Origin: Chitinophagales bacterium
GTDB lineage: Bacteria > Bacteroidota > Bacteroidia > Chitinophagales > UBA10324
Direction: 5' to 3'
DNA: 46,407 bases
Assembly: GCA_025057275.1 (NCBI GenBank)
Contig: JANWXQ010000058.1
Location: 1-46,407, forward strand
Below are positions 1-7,066 of this stretch, one piece after another (the stretch's first letter is position 1; each line of letters begins with the position of its first letter). The notes under the pieces were generated by a model. It saw nothing but the letters and a program-made list of their open reading frames with translations, ran no database searches and was not told where the DNA came from. Made by a program: the position numbers and the translations under genes.

Positions 1-650
1 TAAAATGCCGTAATGACGAGGGTTACACGCAAAACACTTAGCCAGAAATACACGTTCAGTCCCTCCATGGCCATCTGACTCACCAGCCACTTCACCAGCC
101 ATTCGCCGCCAATAATCAGCGTTATGGTGAGGAGCAGAAGAGCAAACAGCAACGTCAGGATTTTCAGCGCCACTATTTGCTTTTGCCAGAAATTGCGCTG
201 GCGAAAGCCGGGATGCATTTTGTCAAAAGCATCCAGCATGCTCAGCACACCATTGGAAGCAAAATAAAAAGACAACAACAGGCTTACCGAAAGCAACCCG
301 GCCCGCTGATTGGTAACGATATCGGTTATCGTTCCTTCAATCAACTGAAACACTTCTTCAGGTATGGACTCACGCAGCAGCTCCAGCAGGCGTTGCTGAA
401 AGTCCTGGACCGGCAAAAAGGGAATCAGCGTAAACATCACAAGCAGCATAGGAAAGAGCGACAGAAAAAGGGAAAAGGCCATGCTGGAGGCCCGAACGTT
501 TAAGCTGTCGCGCTGCCATTCTTTGATGATGAAAGAAACGACCTCATGCACCGATACATCGGGCGCACCGGGAAAAGGCCAGCGCCGGGATGCCTTTTCC
601 AGCAGATACCAGCCGCTTAGCCGCTTCAGTCTTTGCCACAGGGTGCTCAC
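1..650 (-). CDS. YihY/BrkB-family inner-membrane protein (3' end outside window)
   Basis: Reading the minus strand from a GTG at 650 gives about 216 codons running off the left edge. After a basic, Trp-rich N-terminus comes RASSMAFSLFLSLFPML, the hallmark first membrane segment of the YihY/BrkB (UPF0761) family. It is followed by hydrophobic segments around residues 55-75, 115-130, 165-185 and 200 onward. The family is a poorly understood group of multi-pass inner-membrane proteins; some members have been called ribonuclease BN, which is now considered an error. The GTG overlaps the TGA of the upstream thioesterase gene by 3 nt (GTGA), so translation is probably coupled and this is the distal gene of the envelope operon. 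The start is inferred from that overlap; no Shine-Dalgarno sequence is visible. The molecular function is unknown. Confidence 0.85.
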   Translation of the reverse strand, partial: MSTLWQRLKRLSGWYLLEKASRRWPFPGAPDVSVHEVVSFIIKEWQRDSLNVRASSMAFSLFLSLFPMLLVMFTLIPFLPVQDFQQRLLELLRESIPEEVFQLIEGTITDIVTNQRAGLLSVSLLLSFYFASNGVLSMLDAFDKMHPGFRQRNFWQKQIVALKILTLLFALLLLTITLIIGGEWLVKWLVSQMAMEGLNVYFWLSVLRVTLVITAF

Positions 651-1057
651 GTGTTCAGGTAAGGCAGCAACAAATCTTTGACGAACTGCGGACATTCCAT
701 GGGACGACGCGTTGCCTTATCCAGATACACCAGCGTAGTTCGCGCCTGGTTGATCAGTTCGCCTTGCGGATTAAACATTTCATAATGAAATTCATGGCGG
801 GTGGTGGGCATCTTGAGGATCATGGTTCGGATGCGAACCACATCGTCATAGAAAGCCGGTTTAATGAACTTGATGTGCAGGTCACGCACCGGCAGCAGAT
901 AACCCAGCTCTTCCATGCGCTTATACGAAATACCCAGCGAACGCATGGTTTCAACACGTGCCTGCTCATAATAAAACGAATAATAGCCGTAATAGAGGTA
1001 GCCCATCATATCCACCTCGCCGTAGCGAACACGGATTTCTATTTCATGGGCATACAT
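647..1057 (-). CDS. Acyl-CoA thioesterase, YbgC/4-hydroxybenzoyl-CoA thioesterase type
   Basis: This 136-residue protein has a single hot-dog fold domain. Near the N-terminus, RYGEVDMMGYLYYGYY matches the family signature in which the Asp (here in EVD) is catalytic, and the Glu in YYEQAR is also conserved. Family members hydrolyse acyl-CoA or acyl-ACP thioesters in the cytoplasm; the substrate cannot be read from the sequence. I start at the ATG at 1057. The reading frame is open further upstream, but only by running into mltG, and family members begin directly with the first beta strand, as here. The start lies 5 nt after the mltG stop, and the stop overlaps the start of the YihY gene, so it sits inside the envelope operon. 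YbgC homologues are often found near envelope genes. Confidence 0.88.
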   Translation of the reverse strand: MYAHEIEIRVRYGEVDMMGYLYYGYYSFYYEQARVETMRSLGISYKRMEELGYLLPVRDLHIKFIKPAFYDDVVRIRTMILKMPTTRHEFHYEMFNPQGELINQARTTLVYLDKATRRPMECPQFVKDLLLPYLNT

Positions 1058-1062
1058 AACCG

Positions 1063-2124
1063 TCAGCGCAAAATTCCCTGCTCGGACAACCAGCGGTGGT
1101 AACGCTTTGCATTTCGGTTGTGTTGCTGATGAGTGCTGGCAAATACATGAGTCCCGGGATTGTCCGGATCGGCACAAAAGTACAGGTAATTTGTAGGGGT
1201 TGCCTGAAGCACGGCATCTATAGTGGCTGGTTGCGGCGTGCAGATGGGCCCCGGCGGCAGCCCCGGCGTTTGATAGGTATTGTACGGAGAGGGGGTCTCC
1301 AAGTGTTTGCGCAGCACACGGCGCAGCGAAAAATCGCCAACAGCATATTTCACCGTCGGATCGGCCTGCAGCTTCATCCCCAGCCTGAGGCGGTTCAGAT
1401 ACACGGATGCGATGGTTCCCTTTTCCGGCCCGTAGTTGGTTTCCTCCTCAACGATGGAGGCCAGAATGATTACCTCCATCGGCGTGAGCTGAAGAGCACT
1501 GGCCTGCTGCTGCCGCTCAGGAGTCCAAAAGCGTTCGTACTCGCGGACCATCCGCTCAAAAAATGCCTCTGCCGACGTATTCCAGAAAAACTCATACGTA
1601 TTGGGCAGCATTACGGCCAGTGCGGTGGTCGGCTTTAGATCGTAGCGACGAAGAAAAATTGAATCGCGCATCAGCAGGCTGAGGGTGGCTTCATCGGCCT
1701 CCAGCCTTGCGGCTACGTACCTGGCCAAGTCATCGGTTGTGCGGAATTTGTTCAGCACCAGCCGAACCGGCTCCTGCCGGCCACTGCGCAGCAGTGCAGC
1801 AAGTTCCCGGTTGGTCATTCCGGTGCGGATGCGGTATCGCCCCGGCCGGACGTGCTCCGGCAGATTCATCTGACGGGCCGTCCAGTCGAAATGTTCAATG
1901 TGCCGCACCATTTGCTTTTGCTGAAGCAACCGAAGCAGATCCGGGTACGAACTTCCGGAGGGAACGTACAGATAGCCATCGTCGGGCAGCAGAACCGACG
2001 GCGCATACACCATCTGATAAAAACGATAACCGGCTAATGCAGCGGAAAACAAAAGCAGAACCGCCAGCACTACGAGCATGCGCCGAAGCAATGAAGACGA
2101 CCTGCTTTTGCCGCGTCGGGCCAT
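1063..2124 (-). CDS. mltG: Endolytic murein transglycosylase MltG (YceG family)
   Basis: MltG cleaves nascent glycan strands in the periplasm and helps set peptidoglycan strand length. The 353-residue product has a basic N-terminus and one membrane anchor at about residues 14-34. A LysM-like region follows, with YVPSGSSYPDLLRLL at about 53-67. The catalytic region has LASIVEEETNYG at 221-232, which carries the active-site Glu, followed by NRLRLGMKLQADPTVKYA and the late motif YNTYQTPGLPPGPICTP. Length and motif order match the family. It lies 13 nt downstream of the multiheme cytochrome gene and 5 nt upstream of the thioesterase gene, all on the minus strand. Grouping with a D-Ala-D-Ala ligase and a PASTA protein supports a wall-synthesis operon. 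Confidence 0.95.
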   Translation of the reverse strand: MARRGKSRSSSLLRRMLVVLAVLLLFSAALAGYRFYQMVYAPSVLLPDDGYLYVPSGSSYPDLLRLLQQKQMVRHIEHFDWTARQMNLPEHVRPGRYRIRTGMTNRELAALLRSGRQEPVRLVLNKFRTTDDLARYVAARLEADEATLSLLMRDSIFLRRYDLKPTTALAVMLPNTYEFFWNTSAEAFFERMVREYERFWTPERQQQASALQLTPMEVIILASIVEEETNYGPEKGTIASVYLNRLRLGMKLQADPTVKYAVGDFSLRRVLRKHLETPSPYNTYQTPGLPPGPICTPQPATIDAVLQATPTNYLYFCADPDNPGTHVFASTHQQHNRNAKRYHRWLSEQGILR

Positions 2125-2137
2125 GTCTGCAAATAAA

Positions 2138-4072
2138 TCACTTCGCCATTAAGCGCAGGAGTGCAACCTTCGCCTGCTCATGCTGCGGATTGATTTGCAG
2201 CACCCGCATCAAATGGCGGCGGGCTTCCTCGGTTTTTCCTTCTGCCAGGTCAATAGCAGCCAGATTGATCCAGGCCTGTTCGTAATCGGGGTCCAGTTCC
2301 AGAGCCCGAAGAATACATGCCCTGCCCTGCCCCGGCTGTTGCTGCAGGAAGAGCACGTAACCCAGATTGCCCCATCCCGGAGCGTAGCGATCGTTGAGGG
2401 AAACCATACGATGAAACACCTGTCGGGCTTCCGGCAGGTTCTGCTCCGCCATCAGGCTGCTTCCATACTTATTCAGAAATTGTACATTCAACGAATCGGT
2501 TTGCACGGCTTGCCGGAAATGGGCGGTTGCTTCTGCAAAGCGTCCCAGCTGGTAGTAGGCTTCGCCCAACCGGTATGCTGTCCAGGCATCCGTAGTTTTT
2601 CCTTTCAGGCCGGCAGCCGCCTGTACTACCTTTTCGTAATCCTTTTTCAGAAATGCCAGGCGCAAAAGGGCTTGATAATAGACCTCGTCTTTCTTTTTCA
2701 CCTGACGCAGAAAAAAATCCGCTGAGTCCAGCAAAAAAGATTGCTCGGCAAAAGCCTCATAGGCCTGCAGATAGCCCTGGGCCATCAGCAAAGGCGATGG
2801 TTTGTCGGTGGTCAGGCACTCCAAATGGACAAACTGCAGAATCTGGTCTTTTTGCTGCGGGGAAAGCGGAATGCGGATGCGGTGATCGTGAACGGTTACG
2901 TGCGGAATGTCTAATGTTTCCGAAACGGGCATGTGGCAGGAATAACACCGATTCCCTGCTGCCTGCTGCTGGGCCACAGGAAGGCTACACGGGTGCTGCT
3001 TTCCATGGCAACTGTTGCATGCCTTGTTGAAGTGCTCTGCCGGCGTAACCGTAACGCTAACGTGCGGATTGTGGCAGGTCAGGCAGGTCATTGGGGAGCG
3101 TTGGTAGCAAAGACTTTGTTTGAGGCGATCCACATGCGAGGCCATGATGAACCGGGGCGGATCGCCGGCATAGCGCGGCATAAACACCTGCATGACCTCA
3201 CTGAGCATCATGCCGGGACGAAAATCCGCAAAGGTTTTGCCTTCATTCAGCACGGTTATGCCCTGCAGGTGACAACGCATACACACCTGCATCTGCAGTT
3301 CGCGCGGTAGTCTGCGCGGGTTGACGATGCTGTAGTCAGGTTGTCGGGACGTGTCCACCCGAATGCCCCTGAGCTTTTCCGCAACATGAATACTTCCCGG
3401 ACCATGACACCGTTCGCACTCAATGCCGCTTTTGATCATAGCATACTTATTTTCCGCGCCGCTAATAACCTCCGGAAACATGTTGTGACAGGTCATGCAT
3501 TCCATGTTGATGGTCCGTTGCCAGCGGCTGTTGCGGCCACCTTCAAAGCCCGGCGCCAGATCCCAGATGCCTTTCTGCGTGTAGAAAGTAATTGGTGCCT
3601 GACACAAGTATCCCTGATGCCACCACAGATGCGAGTTGGTGTGCTGGCCGCTTCCCACAATATGGGTTATCTGCTCCCGGCGCCGGTAAACGGTATCGGT
3701 ACCGCTCAGCCGGTATTCTTCAATGTACAGGCTGTCCCGAACCCAGTAGGGGCGATACCAGAAATTACTGAAGGAATCATAGACTGCCTCATGGCCGGTA
3801 AAACGCGCTGCCGAACGGTCGGGTGTAGCCAGCCCCCACGAGCGACCCATACCGGTTTGTATAAATGTTTGATAGATATCTTCATGACAACCGCGGCAGG
3901 TCTGCATGCCCACGTAGCGGGCTGTATCCGACAGGTTGCGAAACGACACCTGAGACTGTCGGTTGCCGCACTGCTGCAACAGCAAACCAGCCCCCAACAG
4001 GCAAGCCACCGAAACCAGCACGAAGGCATGCCTGACTTTATCCCTGAAGCCAAAGGAGCAAAAGCGAACCAT
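2138..4072 (-). CDS. Membrane-anchored seven-heme c-type cytochrome with C-terminal TPR repeats
   Basis: The protein is 644 residues from the ATG at 4072, which is 1 nt after the rhodanese stop. An ATG nine codons upstream would overlap the rhodanese gene. Residues 13-33 form a hydrophobic export or anchor segment; a Cys at 35 follows it, but the context (LLLQQC) is a poor lipobox. Seven CXXCH heme sites are visible: CRGCH (59), CMTCH (192), CERCH (219), CMRCH (264), CLTCH (330), CNSCH (352) and CYSCH (376). Several extra His residues could be distal ligands. From about residue 440 to the end there are four or five TPR-like repeats, such as AWTAYRLGEAYYQLGRF. The layout recalls cytochrome c554-like multiheme/TPR proteins. 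It is presumably periplasmic and involved in electron transfer; the substrate is unknown. No nitrite- or hydroxylamine-specific motif is evident. Confidence 0.85.
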   Translation of the reverse strand: MVRFCSFGFRDKVRHAFVLVSVACLLGAGLLLQQCGNRQSQVSFRNLSDTARYVGMQTCRGCHEDIYQTFIQTGMGRSWGLATPDRSAARFTGHEAVYDSFSNFWYRPYWVRDSLYIEEYRLSGTDTVYRRREQITHIVGSGQHTNSHLWWHQGYLCQAPITFYTQKGIWDLAPGFEGGRNSRWQRTINMECMTCHNMFPEVISGAENKYAMIKSGIECERCHGPGSIHVAEKLRGIRVDTSRQPDYSIVNPRRLPRELQMQVCMRCHLQGITVLNEGKTFADFRPGMMLSEVMQVFMPRYAGDPPRFIMASHVDRLKQSLCYQRSPMTCLTCHNPHVSVTVTPAEHFNKACNSCHGKQHPCSLPVAQQQAAGNRCYSCHMPVSETLDIPHVTVHDHRIRIPLSPQQKDQILQFVHLECLTTDKPSPLLMAQGYLQAYEAFAEQSFLLDSADFFLRQVKKKDEVYYQALLRLAFLKKDYEKVVQAAAGLKGKTTDAWTAYRLGEAYYQLGRFAEATAHFRQAVQTDSLNVQFLNKYGSSLMAEQNLPEARQVFHRMVSLNDRYAPGWGNLGYVLFLQQQPGQGRACILRALELDPDYEQAWINLAAIDLAEGKTEEARRHLMRVLQINPQHEQAKVALLRLMAK

Positions 4073-4073
4073 T

Positions 4074-4394
4074 TCAGCCCGGTGGAGCGATGCGGCCAAA
4101 TGCCGCTATCCACGCTTCAATGCCACCGCTCAGATTGCGTACCTGTTTGAATCCTGCCTGCTGCAGAAGCAGTTGCGCCTGCTGTCCTCTGCGACCCATC
4201 TTGCAATGCACCACAACCAGCTGTTCTTTGTATGGTTCCAGATCGGCAAGCCGGGAGGGCAGCAGATGCAACGGCATATTTTCCGCCCCCAGGTTAAACT
4301 CTGCATACTCCCATTCATCACGAACATCAAGAAAACAAAACGAGCAGCCGGAATCAAGCATTTCCTTTAACTCCTCAACCGATAACTCCTGCAT
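4074..4394 (-). CDS. Single-domain rhodanese-like protein
   Basis: This is a 106-residue stand-alone rhodanese domain. It opens with the usual ELSVEELKEML helix and FLDVRDEWEYAEFNLGAENMP. The active-site loop HCKMGRRGQQA carries the catalytic Cys64, and NLSGGIEAW forms the closing region. Single-domain rhodaneses carry sulfane sulfur on the Cys and take part in sulfur transfer or thiol redox chemistry, usually in the cytoplasm. No signal peptide is seen. It sits 12 nt after the T9SS protein gene and 1 nt before the multiheme cytochrome gene, so it is cotranscribed. A link to cytochrome maturation or sulfur metabolism is only suggested by this position. Confidence 0.92.
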   Translation of the reverse strand: MQELSVEELKEMLDSGCSFCFLDVRDEWEYAEFNLGAENMPLHLLPSRLADLEPYKEQLVVVHCKMGRRGQQAQLLLQQAGFKQVRNLSGGIEAWIAAFGRIAPPG

Positions 4395-4406
4395 GACGGC
4401 CCCGAG

Positions 4407-6266
4407 TTAGCGTGCAATAATGAGCTTTTTTCTGATGTATTTCTGCTCCCTGCCCTGCCCTATCAGCACTACGTAACTGCCGGCAGGCAGCTGGCTGACG
4501 TCCAGGATGGTGCGGCCTGCAGTCAGCTCCTGGCGCATCAGACAACGTCCCTGCAGATCTACCACTGACCATGAGCCCCCCAACGGGACCTGCACCTGAA
4601 CGGCCTCCGTTGCAGGGTTAGGAACGATGCGCACGTCGGGGCATGCCGCCTCACCGGGCATACCGACTCCGAACGGGATGTCGTCGCCCACAACAGCCCG
4701 AACCATTATTGCCCCCGGCAGCTGCGAATTCTGCCAGGCACCGCTGACGTTGTAAAACAAATGCTGCATGGCAGTGTCGTTACGGTCAAACCCTACGTCA
4801 ATTTTCATGTCGGTAAGCAAGGAAACCTGCTGCCAGCCGATGTAAAAGGTATCCTGGATGTACAACGGGCGGGAAAACCGGTAAAACACAAAGCCGTCGC
4901 GACCGGCGCCATAGGCCGGAAAAATGAGTTCGTCGCGTAGCAGGCTGTCTTCGGGCACAAGCGACTTCCAGACAAAAAGATTAATCAGCTGGTTGTTCAG
5001 GTCGGCATCGGTTCGGGGAAAATAGATCTGCATGCCGCGCAGCGTGTCGGGAGTATTGAGCACAAAGCGGAGGGCCAGAGAAGCCGGCGACCCGAGCAGG
5101 CGGTAAACGGCTTCCGCACTGCCGTCATCATAAGCTAACACATTACTGAACACCGTTTCGCCGTAGGCAGTGTCGTTATCGGCCACCAGATCGCCGCTGA
5201 ATCCGGGAATGAGGAAGAATTTGGTTTTGATCACCACCGTGTCGGCGCTGAGGTTGGGTAGCGCAAATCCACTGTGCTGTACCGGTGTTGAGGACAATGC
5301 CGGCAGGTTGTAGGCATTCTGCGGCGACAAATGGATTTGCTGGCCGGTGGCCTGATCCACTGCTGCCAATTGGGTCGTGATGTTGGTAGGCTGATTGCGG
5401 TTGATGCGAATGGAAGAATAAATCTGGCTTGCCCGTTCCTTGTTCTGATAGGCATAGAACTGCTTCCAGGGCATGGTTCGGTAATTCTTCAACAGCGAAC
5501 TGGGCGCATACTGCATGGCTGCATCGTTAAGCACGTCGTTTGCAGCTGAGCGGTTTTTATCCAATCGCACGAAATCAATATGCCAGCAGTCGTATTGTCC
5601 GATCAAGTTGGCGTAGTTGCGGAAGCGGAACTGAAAATCGTTATGAAAAAAAGCCGGCGATTTTATGGCAACAAGCACCTGCACAAAGGGCGTGGGTGCT
5701 GTCACGCCGTCGGCAGCCCAGACCTTTCGCCACACGCCGCCGGCATCCTTGAATTCCAGCACCAGCGAATCGCCGTACGGAATGCCGTAATTGGAGCTGT
5801 TAAAAAAGGAAGTATTAGGAAAATCGCTGAGGCCACCGGCCTGATAGAAAAAACTCAGATACAAAGAATCGGCCGGGGTAAGTAAGCCGAGCAGCAGCGG
5901 CTGCGACGTCAGTGTATCGGCACCACCGATCACATTGAGCTTGAAGCTGGTGGTGTCGTAAGGGTAACCGAAGGCATCAAGGCCATCCAAAGTAGCAACC
6001 CCTATCGAAGGCGGATTGATGGCATAGAAAGGATTCACATATGCCTGGCGATTGATCCATCGCTGGGGGTCAGGACCGGGACCGTCATAAGAGAAATCAT
6101 CCACAAAGGGCAAAGCAAGAGGGCTGCGCACTGCAGCAGCATAACCCGCTTCTGCCTTGGGATTGAAGCGCAGCGGAAGCATCTGCTCCTGTGCTGACGC
6201 CGGTAATCCGCTCAGCAACAGCATGAGCAACAGAAGCCTGCTGCTAAGGTTGCTCTTCCTCATCAT
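4407..6266 (-). CDS. Secreted protein with T9SS type A sorting domain, otherwise unrecognised
   Basis: The 619-residue protein has a signal peptide (basic start, Leu-rich core, ASAQ cleavage near residue 25). Its C-terminal domain of about 75 residues is typical of type IX secretion: VRIVPNPATEAVQVQVP, then VVDLQGRCLMR, then LPAGSYVVLI and a basic end (KKLII). It should therefore cross the outer membrane by T9SS and may be surface-attached. The central 500 residues look all-beta and contain FVDDFSYDGPGPDPQRW near the mature N-terminus, but I recognise no catalytic motif. The start (ATGATG at 6266/6263) overlaps the end of the PASTA gene by 23 nt or slightly less, so translation is probably coupled. 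Why a cargo protein sits in a wall-synthesis operon is unclear; homologues often occur at this position in Bacteroidota, as far as I recall. Confidence 0.88.
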   Translation of the reverse strand: MMRKSNLSSRLLLLMLLLSGLPASAQEQMLPLRFNPKAEAGYAAAVRSPLALPFVDDFSYDGPGPDPQRWINRQAYVNPFYAINPPSIGVATLDGLDAFGYPYDTTSFKLNVIGGADTLTSQPLLLGLLTPADSLYLSFFYQAGGLSDFPNTSFFNSSNYGIPYGDSLVLEFKDAGGVWRKVWAADGVTAPTPFVQVLVAIKSPAFFHNDFQFRFRNYANLIGQYDCWHIDFVRLDKNRSAANDVLNDAAMQYAPSSLLKNYRTMPWKQFYAYQNKERASQIYSSIRINRNQPTNITTQLAAVDQATGQQIHLSPQNAYNLPALSSTPVQHSGFALPNLSADTVVIKTKFFLIPGFSGDLVADNDTAYGETVFSNVLAYDDGSAEAVYRLLGSPASLALRFVLNTPDTLRGMQIYFPRTDADLNNQLINLFVWKSLVPEDSLLRDELIFPAYGAGRDGFVFYRFSRPLYIQDTFYIGWQQVSLLTDMKIDVGFDRNDTAMQHLFYNVSGAWQNSQLPGAIMVRAVVGDDIPFGVGMPGEAACPDVRIVPNPATEAVQVQVPLGGSWSVVDLQGRCLMRQELTAGRTILDVSQLPAGSYVVLIGQGREQKYIRKKLIIAR

Positions 6267-7065
6267 TCCCCTCGTAGTTCAGCGGTGAAGTTACGAATAC
6301 GTCCACACCCTCCCCCAGGTGCATCATCTGATCAGGAGCCGCGGCTGGCAGTTGCCGGTACACGATGGCGTCTAATGTGTCGCGTACCACACTTGCATCA
6401 ACCACCACAGCTCCAAGTTGTAAGCCGGAACCGTCCAGCACAAACCGCGCTTCCCGCAACGAGAGGCCGATCAGGTCGGGCACCGGCACTTCGGTGGTTC
6501 CTAAGCCGTCGCCCAACACCAGATCCACACGCGACCCTTTGCTGACCATCATGCCCGGAGCCACTGCCTTGCCTCCCATGCGCATTTCCAAAACCACATC
6601 TTTAGCCAGATCTGGCTTATAAATCAATTGACCCGGCTTCAGGCCGTAGCTGTTCAGCATGGCAGCAGCCTGCTTGAGCGATACGTCCCTGAGGTCAGGC
6701 AAAGCCACCTGGGGCGGAACGCGGGAATTGACGGTCAGATAGATCTTCCGGTCTTTTTTCACGAATGAGCCGGGCCCCGGCACCTGATCCAACACCACCA
6801 AAGGATTAACGCCCTCCTGGTAGGAGGAATCCGCAATAACAGCCTGTAGGTGATGCGTTCGAAGCAGTTTCGCCGCACCGGCGTAGTCCAAACCTTTCAG
6901 GTCGGGGACGGCAATTTGTTCGCCGTGATGGGTGTACCAGCGGATCAGCAGGGCAAAAGCGCCGAGAAAAAGCAGATAGAACCCGCCAGCCAGAATCAGA
7001 TGGAGCAGGCCTTTGCGCAGGCCGGCAGGCCCGGAAAGTACCCGTTGCGCCCGCACCATCTTCAC
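6244..7065 (-). CDS. Single-pass membrane protein with three PASTA domains
   Basis: The protein is 273 residues. A basic N-terminus and one membrane segment at about residues 21-43 are followed by three PASTA repeats at roughly 50-113, 119-185 and 194-260. Each starts with a V-P-D-L/L-P-D-L type motif (VPDLKG, LPDLRDV, VPDLIG). The acidic tail ends in EGNDEEEQP. PASTA domains bind muropeptides or sit on penicillin-binding proteins and Ser/Thr kinases; here there is neither a kinase nor a transpeptidase domain, so this is a stand-alone periplasmic PASTA protein. The gene begins 1 nt after the stop of the tandem D-Ala-D-Ala ligase gene, which strongly suggests a shared role in peptidoglycan metabolism. 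PASTA genes beside ddl are common in Bacteroidota. Confidence 0.92.
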   Translation of the reverse strand: MKMVRAQRVLSGPAGLRKGLLHLILAGGFYLLFLGAFALLIRWYTHHGEQIAVPDLKGLDYAGAAKLLRTHHLQAVIADSSYQEGVNPLVVLDQVPGPGSFVKKDRKIYLTVNSRVPPQVALPDLRDVSLKQAAAMLNSYGLKPGQLIYKPDLAKDVVLEMRMGGKAVAPGMMVSKGSRVDLVLGDGLGTTEVPVPDLIGLSLREARFVLDGSGLQLGAVVVDASVVRDTLDAIVYRQLPAAAPDQMMHLGEGVDVFVTSPLNYEGNDEEEQP

Positions 7066-7066
7066 A

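Noticed and set aside
3341-4150. A 269-codon plus-strand frame opposite the multiheme cytochrome gene
   Set aside because: It has no signal or domain, and it spans the boundary of two supported minus-strand genes.
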